Of a DNA stretch of 64,000 bases, positions 26,003 through 33,768 are shown one piece after another (position 1 is the stretch's first letter; each line of letters opens with the position of its first letter). The DNA comes from Rheinheimera tangshanensis (GTDB taxonomy: Bacteria > Pseudomonadota > Gammaproteobacteria > Enterobacterales > Alteromonadaceae): the NCBI RefSeq assembly GCF_014645135.1, contig NZ_BMLH01000002.1:434001-498000 (forward strand). The letters run 5' to 3'. The translations under genes were made by a program, and so were the position numbers. Under the pieces are notes generated by a model. The model saw nothing but the letters and a program-made list of their open reading frames with translations, did not search any database and was not told the origin of the DNA.

Positions 26003-26035
26003 TAAAAAAGGCCAGCGATTTGCTGGCCTTTTTCT
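26003..26035. terminator. Strong bidirectional terminator
   Basis: AAAAAGGCCAGC-GATTT-GCTGGCCTTTTT. It separates the ZIP gene promoter from the 26.1-kb gene, with T-tracts on both strands. Confidence 0.85.
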
Positions 26036-26162
26036 CCCCGTCGACGTCTATCGTCCCCTGTTGTTTTTATTCTTTTTGCCCCTGTTTTTTATCAGGTTAG
26101 GCAAATCAATACTCGTAATTTCAATAACCAAGAGTATAAAAAATCAACTGCGTTAGTTATAA

Positions 26163-26678
26163 CTAATTTAACCGGTAATCGCCACCATCTTTTGCACGAA
26201 AACACGGACTATTTTGTGTACTGGCGATACAAGGCTGTGCCTGAGCGTTGCCGCGTATCATACTGAACCAGCCAGTCTGCTCACCTGTCAGCTGTAATTG
26301 GATGTCTTCAATACCTGCTTTATCCATGGAACCATGGGCTCCTTTGTGGCAAAACAATAATTCGACATGGCGTTCGCCATCTTTTAATAACAGCGATTGT
26401 GGCTGCTCCGGATGACCGCCAAAAGCGACAAACTGCGCCGGAGTTTTTAAGCCGCTGTTGCTGCCATCGGCAAAAAAAGCCAATACATGCTGGTAATACA
26501 CCACATAACTGCAAACATCTTTGTGTGAGCCTCTGTCCAGTGGAAAAACTTTATCCAGAAAAGCTTTGGAATAATCCATGATCTGACGGACATGACTCTG
26601 GTTCAGCCCGGCTATGTAGCTGATCTCTTCCCGGATATCATGGTCCTGGTGTGAGTTTTGGGTGGCTGTCATGTTCAT
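26163..26678 (-). CDS. Stand-alone malate-synthase-G insertion-domain-like protein
   Basis: 171 residues from ATG 26678 (AGGA upstream). Residues about 30-135 align by eye with the alpha/beta domain inserted in malate synthase G: RQIMDYSKAFLDKVFPLDRG then SHKDVCSYVV, GLKTPAQFVAFGGHPEQPQS, LLLKDGERHVELLF and AGIEDIQLQ correspond to the MSG segments with FLDE..PL..GS, TPAQFVGYRGD, ILLKNNGLHIEL and the DV/LE strand. The catalytic TIM-barrel residues and the acetyl-CoA-binding C-terminus of malate synthase are absent, so it cannot be the enzyme. It is divergent from an XRE/DUF3612 regulator. A sensory or accessory role for glyoxylate or acetyl-CoA metabolism is speculation. Confidence 0.7.
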   Translation of the reverse strand: MNMTATQNSHQDHDIREEISYIAGLNQSHVRQIMDYSKAFLDKVFPLDRGSHKDVCSYVVYYQHVLAFFADGSNSGLKTPAQFVAFGGHPEQPQSLLLKDGERHVELLFCHKGAHGSMDKAGIEDIQLQLTGEQTGWFSMIRGNAQAQPCIASTQNSPCFRAKDGGDYRLN

Positions 26679-26801
26679 GATTTCTGTCCTGTTCTGTGTT
26701 GCTTTTAATTAGGTCTTAAGGCTGTAGGGCCAGTAAAGCAGCATTGCTGTTGCTTGATATTTAGTCTATGTTAGTTTTCTGAATAATTTCACAATTAAAA
26801 C

Positions 26802-26814
26802 TTCACAGTGTGAA
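26802..26814. promoter_or_regulatory. Palindromic operator candidate TTCACAGTGTGAA
   Basis: A perfect palindrome about a central G, 9 bp upstream of the regulator start codon; a second TTTCACA half lies near 26788. It occupies the position of the ribosome-binding site, so binding of the regulator would block its own transcript. No Shine-Dalgarno sequence is visible there. Confidence 0.5.
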
Positions 26815-26823
26815 TTTTACAAA

Positions 26824-28332
26824 ATGACAGCTAATAAAAGTTTACTCAGAAAGTCGCATTTCCTTGGTACTAAGATCAGAAACCTTAGAAAGCGCAATAA
26901 CTTAACTATGGAAGACTTGTCGACCCGCTGTATCAGAGTGAACTCTGAGTACGCGCCGTCCGTGTCTTATTTGTCGATGATTGAACGTGGCAAACGGGTG
27001 CCGAGCCTGGATATGCTGCAGGTCATTGCTGAAGTTTTTCAAAAAGAAGTGGACTGGTTTTTGGATGGTGAAGAGCAGCAACTGGATATCACACCGCAAA
27101 AAGGCAGCAGGGGCGGAGTGTCTGGTATGGCGCTGGAACCGGGCTTTTTGTTTTCTAACGATATTCTGCAAATTGCTATTCCGGAAATGTTGTCACAAAC
27201 CGGTATTAGCGGTCGACAGTTTGCGCAGTTGTTGATTCGCGCGCACCAAGAGCATCACCAAAACCATTTTCCTGAGCTGGAGCGTGCCGCTGAAGAAGTG
27301 GGTTTAAAACGTATGCCCTTGTCGGTAGACGATTTAATGCAGATAGTGCAGCAACTGGGTTTGCAGGTGCGCTGGTTTGAGCAAACGCCAAAAGAAGTGT
27401 TGGATGAGCTGGGCGTATTGTCAAAAAACGTACCGACCTCTTATTTTTTACCTCCTGCTACTTTGCATTTAAATAAGCTGTTACAGCAGTGGCCGACCCG
27501 GCTGAAATACGAACTGGCTGTGCATATTGGCCATGCCGTGCTGCACAATAAAGATGGCGTGAAAAGCGGCATGATGGTGGGGGGGGCTTTTGAATCCGTG
27601 CCAACGGACGACAGTGCTGTGGCGCCGCAGGATATTCTGCATGCCTGGCGTGACTTTGAATCGAGCTTTTTTGCCGGTGCTTTGTTGTGTCCTAAAATGC
27701 CATTTCGCCAGTTGCTGGATAAACAAGGCTATGAAATCAGTTCACATCACTTAGCTGGTGTATCGGCCTCTGTCGCTATGCGCCGGATGACGGCAGTATC
27801 GCCTTACAGCCACTGGCATTATTTTGATGCCTATACACCGGGTAAATTAAAGGCTGTGTATAGGGGCAATGGTATTCCTTTGCCTTGGGGCAATATGCGC
27901 CAGGTGGAAGACCCGTGCCAGCACTGGGCGGTATTTCGCATGTTTGAAGCGGCCGAATCGGCCCATTCAGCGCAGTTGTCTATTTTAGACGTGCAGGGCC
28001 AGCCACGGATTTATTGTTGTGAGTCGACCAAAGTGTCAGATTTAGCCGGTAATGCTCATGTGCTTTGTGCCGGGATAGATTTAAACCCGGCTATTGAGGC
28101 GCAGGGCATGGATGTGGAGACTATGGCGCAGGAGTTAAAACAATTGTGTCGCGCTCAGGGCGGCTCTGCTGTGGTACCTAAAGCTATTCGTTCTACCTTG
28201 ACCACAGTGTCGAATATTCTGAATATTAACTGGGTGGCCCGAAGTTTAGATAAACCAGCCCAGCTGATTTGCTCGCGTGGTAATCATTGTCCACGAGAGC
28301 CAGGCTGTTACCAGCACTGCTCCGCGAAATAA
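26824..28332 (+). CDS. XRE-family regulator with DUF3612/ScfR-like C-terminal region
   Basis: 502 residues. Residues 14-75 are an XRE-type HTH (LGTKIRNLRKRNNLTMEDLS, then SYLSMIERGKRVPSLDMLQV); 160-290 contain an ImmA/IrrE-like remnant (LKYELAVHIGHAVLHNK) without a clear HExxH; the C-terminal 200 residues end in a Cys-rich tail (CSRGNHCPREPGCYQHC). The arrangement is that of RamB/ScfR-type regulators and the DUF3612 group of marine gammaproteobacteria, which control acetate/propionate and glyoxylate-cycle genes. The divergent neighbour is a malate-synthase-G-like domain, which fits. ATG 26824 is the only good start; it follows a palindrome. Confidence 0.85.
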   Translation: MTANKSLLRKSHFLGTKIRNLRKRNNLTMEDLSTRCIRVNSEYAPSVSYLSMIERGKRVPSLDMLQVIAEVFQKEVDWFLDGEEQQLDITPQKGSRGGVSGMALEPGFLFSNDILQIAIPEMLSQTGISGRQFAQLLIRAHQEHHQNHFPELERAAEEVGLKRMPLSVDDLMQIVQQLGLQVRWFEQTPKEVLDELGVLSKNVPTSYFLPPATLHLNKLLQQWPTRLKYELAVHIGHAVLHNKDGVKSGMMVGGAFESVPTDDSAVAPQDILHAWRDFESSFFAGALLCPKMPFRQLLDKQGYEISSHHLAGVSASVAMRRMTAVSPYSHWHYFDAYTPGKLKAVYRGNGIPLPWGNMRQVEDPCQHWAVFRMFEAAESAHSAQLSILDVQGQPRIYCCESTKVSDLAGNAHVLCAGIDLNPAIEAQGMDVETMAQELKQLCRAQGGSAVVPKAIRSTLTTVSNILNINWVARSLDKPAQLICSRGNHCPREPGCYQHCSAK

Positions 28333-28340
28333 AAGCATAA

Positions 28341-28366
28341 AAAAAGGGTCCCATTGGGACCCTTGA
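28341..28366 (-). terminator. Terminator between the regulator and pyrC
   Basis: AAGGGTCCC-ATT-GGGACCCTT (28344-28364) with a T-run on the minus strand, as expected for pyrC. Confidence 0.85.
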
Positions 28367-28371
28367 TAAGC

Positions 28372-29412
28372 TTATAAACCTTGCTTTAACTGCCAGCTTA
28401 ATTGCTGCTCAGCGAAAAATGGCACTATAGGGCTGCCATCAGGCAAAGTGATCTCTGCTGGTACAGTCCAGTCTTGTTTCACTAAGGTGATGGTGCCGCT
28501 GTTGCGTGGCAGGTTGTAGAAGTCCGGGCCATAGTGGCTGGCGAAACCTTCTAACTTGTCTAAGCAACCTAAGTCTTCAAATACCTGAGCGTACAGCTCA
28601 ATAGCGCTCCAGGCACTGTAACAACCGGCGCAACCACAAGCTGCTTCTTTACGGTGTTTAGCGTGTGGCGCTGAATCTGTGCCTAAGAAAAACTTGGTAT
28701 TGCCGCTGGCCACTACAGCACGCAGCGCTTCCTGATGCGTGCGGCGTTTGAGCACCGGCAGGCAGTAGTTATGTGGCCGTACACCACCGACTAACATATC
28801 GTTGCGGTTCAATAATAAATGCTGTGGTGTGATGGTGGCTGCAACACGCTCTGGTGCGGCTTTGACAAACTCAACCGCGTCAGCCGTAGTGATATGTTCA
28901 AACACCACTTTAAGGCCAGCAATAGTGTTTATCAGCTGAGTTAAATGCTGGTCGATAAAGACTTTTTCTCGGTCAAAAATATCGATATGGCTGTCGGTCA
29001 CTTCACCATGTACCAACAGCAGCATCTGCTGCTCTGCCATCACTTCCAGCACAGGGTAGAGTTTACTTAAGCTGCTGACTCCGGAGTGAGAATTGGTAGT
29101 TGCGCCTGCCGGATATAATTTAGCGGCCACCACTCCAGCCGCTTTGGCGGCTTTAATCTCTTCGGCTGTAGTTTTGTCTGTTAAATACAACACCATCAGA
29201 GGTTCAAAACTGCTGCCTGCAGGGCGTGCGGCCAGAATACGTTCTTTATAAGCTAAAGCTTCTGCGGCATTGGTGACAGGAGGAACAAGATTGGGCATAA
29301 CTATAGCGCGCTTAAAACAACGGGCAGTGGCTGCCACTGTTTCTTTCAGCATATCGCCATCGCGAAAATGTAAGTGCCAGTCGTCCGGGGTTTGCAGAAT
29401 TAATTCAGTCAC
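28372..29412 (-). CDS. pyrC: Dihydroorotase, class II
   Basis: 346 residues, the usual length. PyrC cyclises carbamoyl-aspartate to dihydroorotate in pyrimidine synthesis. Metal and active-site features are visible: [12 protein letters not shown] (HxH), [13 protein letters not shown] (carbamylated Lys), LLVHGEVTD (His), FEHITTADA (His) and [16 protein letters not shown] (Asp). The GCAGCYSA segment is typical of class II enzymes. It is monocistronic with its own terminator; no attenuator or leader was recognised upstream. Confidence 0.97.
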   Translation of the reverse strand: MTELILQTPDDWHLHFRDGDMLKETVAATARCFKRAIVMPNLVPPVTNAAEALAYKERILAARPAGSSFEPLMVLYLTDKTTAEEIKAAKAAGVVAAKLYPAGATTNSHSGVSSLSKLYPVLEVMAEQQMLLLVHGEVTDSHIDIFDREKVFIDQHLTQLINTIAGLKVVFEHITTADAVEFVKAAPERVAATITPQHLLLNRNDMLVGGVRPHNYCLPVLKRRTHQEALRAVVASGNTKFFLGTDSAPHAKHRKEAACGCAGCYSAWSAIELYAQVFEDLGCLDKLEGFASHYGPDFYNLPRNSGTITLVKQDWTVPAEITLPDGSPIVPFFAEQQLSWQLKQGL

Positions 29413-29562
29413 AGCGCTTCTCCTCTACTGATGCAGTGTCATGCCGTCAGGGCGTCGCAGTTTAACACGGCTTGAGGTGATACTCAGCACAAGTTTTATT
29501 CTGTTGCTCTGGCATGGAGTCATACCACTGGTATAGGTTATAGTCAGTGGTGATAAATCAAT

Positions 29563-31521
29563 ATGTTCAGCAGGTTGCATACCATGGAACAGAGCAAGGC
29601 TTTAAATCAACAATCTCAATGGTTGCTGCCCTGGCAATGGATAGTTCCGCTGTTTTGTTTGCTTTGTGCCTTACTTATGACTGAATACCAGTCGAGGCAA
29701 TTGGTCGAACAACGTCAAAATCAGGCATTACAGCAGTTAGTTGGGATCTCAGGCCAGTTGCGCTCTTTTGTCGAAGCTGAACTAAATACTTCTTTGTATA
29801 TGAGTCTGGGCCTGGCGTCGCATATACGAGCCAGCGACGGCAAGCTGTCTGAGAAAGAAATGCTGTTTTTACTGCAGAACTTGCTGGAGCAAGGCAAACA
29901 TATCCGCAATATAGGGTTGGCTCCTGACAATATACTGACGCTGATTTATCCGGTTCAGGGCAATGAGCGTGCTTTGGGGCTGAACTACAAAAACTTACCG
30001 CAACAATGGCCTGAGATTAGACAGTTAATTGAGAACAAAGAAGCCAAATTAGTGGGGCCAGTTGCCCTTATTCAGGGAGGGGATGGTTATGTTTACCGCG
30101 TGCCCTTGTTTTTAAATGATGGCAGTTATTGGGGTATTGTCAGTACAGTACTGGATTTAACGGCTTTTAATCAGATGCTGCTGCAACAGGCAAACAGCTA
30201 CCAGGTGCAAGTGGGGATCCGCGAAAAAGATGAAAATTCCCCAGCTTTATTTGGCTACTCCCATTTATTTAATGAAGAAGCATTGGTACTGGATTTAAAT
30301 ATCAAAGGGGCACAGTGGCAGATTGCTGTTCGGTTTTTGGATGAGGCGGCTGGTTGGAGTTTGTGGCAATGGCGTTTGTTGGGCGCCTCTTTGTCTGTGG
30401 TGTTTTGCCTGATGTTGGCCTGGTTGCTGTACTCCTACCGTCGCAGTGCATTGTTTGCTGATGCCTTGCAAGACAATGAAATATACTCGCGTCGTATTAT
30501 GGATAGTGTGCTGGATGTGATTGTCACCACAGACCTGGACGGCACCATTGATCGCATCAACAGTGCCATCGGTACAGTGTTTGGTTACCTTCCGATGCAG
30601 TTAGCTGGTCAGCCTTTTACCCTGTTGTTAGCGCCAGGTCAGGCAGAGGTTCTGGCTACTTTAGCTCCAGACGAGGGCGCGGCGGTTGAACTGAAAGGTA
30701 GACGCCAAAATGGTGAAATTTTTGCGATAGATTTATCGCGTAACAGCACTGAACATCAGGGAAAGGCTCGTTATGTCTGGTTGATCCGCGACATTTCGGA
30801 GCGGAAAAAAGTAGAGCAGTTGAAAAATGATTTCGTTTCCACTGTCAGTCATGAACTGCGTACACCTTTAACTGCGATCAGCGGTGCTTTAGGTCTGGCT
30901 GTTGGTGGCGCTTTAGGGCCATTGAATGATAAACAACAGCATATGCTGACGCTGGCGGAGCAAAACAGTCAGCGTTTAGGTAAACTGATCAATGACTTGC
31001 TCGATATCGAAAAACTCGCCGTCAATAAGATGCAGTTTAAACTCAGGTTATGGCCTTTGGTCGCTTTATTGCGTCAGGCGATAGAGCTGAACCAGCCTGT
31101 CGCTTTGCAACGACAGGTCAAACTAGAGTTGCACTGTGCTGAGCAAGATGACTTGTGGGTTGAAGTGGATGAAGTGCGATTGCAGCAGGTGATGGCAAAC
31201 TTGCTGGCGAATGCCATCAGGTATTCACCCATCGGATCTGCGGTTGTGGTCAGTGTGGAGTTATCCGCCAACACAGTTCGTGTCAGCGTGACGGATCAGG
31301 GGGATGGTGTGGCAGCTGATTTTGAATCCCGCTTGTTTCAGAAGTTCTCTCAGGCAGATTCATCAGATCGCAGACAAGTAGCGGGTACAGGCTTAGGCTT
31401 AGCTATTTGCAAAGATTTGCTCAAAGCTATGGGTGGCACCATCGGCTATCATAGCGCTACAACGGGTGGTGCTTGTTTTTATTTTACTTTGCCTCTGGCA
31501 ACTGAATTGTCTCTTGAATAA
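29563..31521 (+). CDS. CHASE-PAS sensor histidine kinase
   Basis: 652 residues; ATG 29584 is an alternative start. Transmembrane helix 24-41, periplasmic CHASE domain about 60-220 (RSFVEAELNTSLYMSLGLAS, then GPVALIQGGDGYVYRVPLF), second helix about 268-290, PAS domain 308-412 (DVIVTTDLDGTIDRINSAIG), HisKA with phospho-acceptor His430 (FVSTVSHELRTPLTAI) and a HATPase domain with N box NLLANAIRYSP and GTGLGLAI. No receiver domain is fused and no response-regulator gene lies nearby, so it is an orphan kinase. CHASE domains sense small extracellular ligands. It is followed 8 bp later by a DUF599 gene. Confidence 0.92.
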   Translation: MFSRLHTMEQSKALNQQSQWLLPWQWIVPLFCLLCALLMTEYQSRQLVEQRQNQALQQLVGISGQLRSFVEAELNTSLYMSLGLASHIRASDGKLSEKEMLFLLQNLLEQGKHIRNIGLAPDNILTLIYPVQGNERALGLNYKNLPQQWPEIRQLIENKEAKLVGPVALIQGGDGYVYRVPLFLNDGSYWGIVSTVLDLTAFNQMLLQQANSYQVQVGIREKDENSPALFGYSHLFNEEALVLDLNIKGAQWQIAVRFLDEAAGWSLWQWRLLGASLSVVFCLMLAWLLYSYRRSALFADALQDNEIYSRRIMDSVLDVIVTTDLDGTIDRINSAIGTVFGYLPMQLAGQPFTLLLAPGQAEVLATLAPDEGAAVELKGRRQNGEIFAIDLSRNSTEHQGKARYVWLIRDISERKKVEQLKNDFVSTVSHELRTPLTAISGALGLAVGGALGPLNDKQQHMLTLAEQNSQRLGKLINDLLDIEKLAVNKMQFKLRLWPLVALLRQAIELNQPVALQRQVKLELHCAEQDDLWVEVDEVRLQQVMANLLANAIRYSPIGSAVVVSVELSANTVRVSVTDQGDGVAADFESRLFQKFSQADSSDRRQVAGTGLGLAICKDLLKAMGGTIGYHSATTGGACFYFTLPLATELSLE

Positions 31522-31529
31522 GGCGTGTT

Positions 31530-32207
31530 ATGTTGACGTTACTTGATTTAATCGCAGTAGTTTGGTTTTTGTCGTTATGGACAGGCTACACCATAGTGGC
31601 TAAACGTAAGGCCCGCACTGTCAGTTGTTTATCCTTTGAATTGCGTCGTAAGCGTACTCACTGGATGCAACAGATGTTAGGCAGAGAGAACAAAATATCA
31701 GATGTCACCTTGCTGGCTACTCTGGAGCGCAATGTGTCGTTTTTTGCATCCAGTACCTTGTTAATATTAGCCGGCTTGTTAACAGCTTTAGCGTCGAGCA
31801 ACAGTATCAGCGATGTCTTAAGTTACCTCACACCTTGGGTGACTCAGACCAAAGAAACCATTCAGGTGAAAATTTTATTTTTAGCTGTAATTTATGTCTT
31901 TGCGTTTTTCCAGTTTACCTGGTCGCTACGTCAATATGGATTTGGCGGAGTCTTGATTGGCGCTGCCCCTGATGGCCGCGAAATGACCACAGAAGAACAA
32001 GCCTTGTATGCTAATAGAACAGCAAAAGTGATTGACCAGGCAGGACATTCTTTCAACTATGGTTTGCGGTCTATGTATTTTTCTTTAGCTACTTTGTCCT
32101 GGTTTATTGATCCCAGTTTATTTATGGCAACCGCAGTGATTGTATTGCTGGTAATGAAACACCGGGAATTTCATTCCAAAGCTCTGAAGGCTTTGCAGGA
32201 GTGTTGA
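31530..32207 (+). CDS. DUF599 membrane protein
   Basis: 225 residues with four to five transmembrane segments (LLDLIAVVWFLSLWTGYTIV; FFASSTLLILAGLLTALASS; ILFLAVIYVFAFFQFTWSLR; C-terminal FMATAVIVLLVMK). HWMQQMLGRENKISDVTLLATLERNVSFFAS matches the DUF599 signature with its conserved basic and FFAS motifs. Function is unknown for the family. It is 8 bp behind the histidine kinase gene and probably co-transcribed with it. A long perfect palindrome follows. Confidence 0.85.
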   Translation: MLTLLDLIAVVWFLSLWTGYTIVAKRKARTVSCLSFELRRKRTHWMQQMLGRENKISDVTLLATLERNVSFFASSTLLILAGLLTALASSNSISDVLSYLTPWVTQTKETIQVKILFLAVIYVFAFFQFTWSLRQYGFGGVLIGAAPDGREMTTEEQALYANRTAKVIDQAGHSFNYGLRSMYFSLATLSWFIDPSLFMATAVIVLLVMKHREFHSKALKALQEC

Positions 32208-32213
32208 GTTGCC

Positions 32214-32251
32214 GGCTCTGAGTAAAATGAGATCTCATTTTACTCAGAGCC
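32214..32251. terminator. 38-bp perfect palindrome between convergent genes
   Basis: GGCTCTGAGTAAAATGAGA is followed directly by its exact reverse complement, with no loop. It lies between DUF599 and dolP and probably stops transcription from both sides, with T-stretches inside the stem. Confidence 0.7.
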
Positions 32252-32261
32252 AATAAGTCCG

Positions 32262-32831
32262 TTACTCAGCCTTGTATTCAAAGGCTTTAATCACGCGGGC
32301 AACACCATCTACATTACGAGCCAGATTTACTGCTCTGTCCGCTTCTTGTTGATTGACCAGACCCATTAAAAACACTTCGCCGTTCTCTGTCACTACTTTG
32401 ATATTTAAACCACTGACGTTTTCATCGGCCAGAAACTTGCCTTTGATACGGGTAGTGATCCAACTGTCTTTGCTGCCGGTTGCAAAGCTGATTTCGCTGG
32501 CAATACGAAGCTGATTGTGTACGTCTTTGACGCCTTCGACTCTGGATACCTGACCCGCGACTTCGCGCACACGCTCGTTAGGTACCTGACCTGTTAACAG
32601 CACTATGCCGTTGTAACTGGTCATATTGATATTGCCCTTATTTTTGGTTTCAGGATTTTCGTCTAAAGCCCGAATCACTTTCACCTGGATACTTTTATCG
32701 TCAATCTGACTTCCCAGAGTACGTGGATCGCCTGCTGATTTCACAGCTGTGGCGCCGCCAGCTAATACAGCTGCGGCACAACCTTGTAATAACCAGCTGG
32801 TCAGTACTACCAGCATTAATTTATTCAACAT
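32262..32831 (-). CDS. dolP: DolP (YraP), dual BON-domain outer-membrane lipoprotein
   Basis: 189 residues from ATG 32831 (MLNKLMLVVLTSWLLQGCAA), supported by AAGGAG seven bases upstream; upstream in-frame codons belong to diaA. Lipobox LLQGC. Two BON domains follow: about 45-115 (SIQVKVIRALDENPETKNKG, GIVLLTGQVPNERVREVAGQ) and 120-188 (ITTRIKGKFLADENVSGLNI, GEVFLMGLVNQQEADRAVNL). DolP supports outer-membrane integrity and BAM function. Its ATG overlaps the diaA stop (TGATG), so it ends the lpoA-yraN-diaA-dolP operon. Confidence 0.94.
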   Translation of the reverse strand: MLNKLMLVVLTSWLLQGCAAAVLAGGATAVKSAGDPRTLGSQIDDKSIQVKVIRALDENPETKNKGNINMTSYNGIVLLTGQVPNERVREVAGQVSRVEGVKDVHNQLRIASEISFATGSKDSWITTRIKGKFLADENVSGLNIKVVTENGEVFLMGLVNQQEADRAVNLARNVDGVARVIKAFEYKAE

Positions 32832-33418
32832 CAAAGATCTCCTTGTTGCGGAAACAGTGTTATGTCGATCAGCTCGCATAACGCATGCAATAAAAAGGTA
32901 TAACACTCAAAAACCCGCGCTGGTCTGTGCGCCGGCACCTTTAATTCTGTGTCCTGATTACCTAATAAACCCGATAATTCACCACTATTGTCTACCGTCA
33001 AAGCCACCACAGTCATATCTTTGGTTAACGCAGCTTCAACGGCTTTAATCAGATTATGCTCCTCGCCAGTCATGGAGATAGCGACCAGAACATCACCAGC
33101 CTGACCCAAAGCCCGTACCTGGCGTGCCAGATGGTCAGGGTTTTCCTGATTACCTGGTTGTAAGCTGGAGTTGTTACTTAACAAGGCAAAAGCCGGTAAA
33201 CAGGGCCTTTCTGCCTCAAACTGATCCAATAACAGCTGAGCAAAATGAGTGGCTAAAGCTGCAGATGCGCCTTCACCGCAACAAATCACTTTGCCGCCAT
33301 TGATCAGGCAGTTCACCAGACTGACAGCCGCATTTTCGATAGGGGCAGACAAAGCTTCGCCTGTCGCTATCATGGTTTGAATATTTTCAGTAAAAAGTTG
33401 CCTGATATGGTCTTGCAT
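32831..33418 (-). CDS. diaA: DiaA, DnaA-binding SIS-domain protein
   Basis: 195 residues with a single SIS domain. GGKVICCGEGASAALATHFA and VLVAISMTGEEHNLIKAVEA are the sugar-isomerase-type segments. The N-terminal helices (MQDHIRQLFTENIQTMIATG) are as in DiaA, which tetramerises and promotes DnaA assembly at oriC. Compared with GmhA it lacks heptose-isomerase context, and its position between yraN and dolP is the DiaA position. Start and stop overlap both neighbours by single or few bases. Confidence 0.93.
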   Translation of the reverse strand: MQDHIRQLFTENIQTMIATGEALSAPIENAAVSLVNCLINGGKVICCGEGASAALATHFAQLLLDQFEAERPCLPAFALLSNNSSLQPGNQENPDHLARQVRALGQAGDVLVAISMTGEEHNLIKAVEAALTKDMTVVALTVDNSGELSGLLGNQDTELKVPAHRPARVFECYTFLLHALCELIDITLFPQQGDL

Positions 33419-33768
33419 TAGTTCACTGTTCCTGCAAAAGCGTTTTTAATCCAGCGGATATCTGCTGGCTGTTCGGTAATAGCCACTACATCAAAACGGC
33501 AATGCTGTTGGCCAACACTTTGTAAATAACACAAAGCTGTACGACTTAGTTTCTGCTGTTTGCTCAGGGTCACCGCAGCAGCCGCACCGCCAAAGTTGCT
33601 GCTGCGCCTGAACTTTACTTCTACAAAAACCAGTGTTTGTTGCTCACGCATTACTAAATCAATTTCACCAAAGCGACAACTGTAGTTTTGCTGTACCAGT
33701 TGTAAGCCTTGCTGTTGTAAAAACACTAAGGCCTGTTGTTCATAAAACTGCCCAGTGCTTTTACTCAT
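33418..33768 (-). CDS. yraN: YraN/UPF0102 nuclease-fold protein
   Basis: 116 residues. FYEQQALVFLQQQGLQLVQQ, NYSCRFGEIDLVMREQQTLV and FVEVKFRRSSNFGGAAAAVT form the UPF0102 restriction-endonuclease-like core with the GEIDL and EVK catalytic-type motif. The exact cellular role is unknown, with links to DNA processing. ATG follows the lpoA stop directly, and its stop overlaps the diaA start. Confidence 0.93.
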   Translation of the reverse strand: MSKSTGQFYEQQALVFLQQQGLQLVQQNYSCRFGEIDLVMREQQTLVFVEVKFRRSSNFGGAAAAVTLSKQQKLSRTALCYLQSVGQQHCRFDVVAITEQPADIRWIKNAFAGTVN

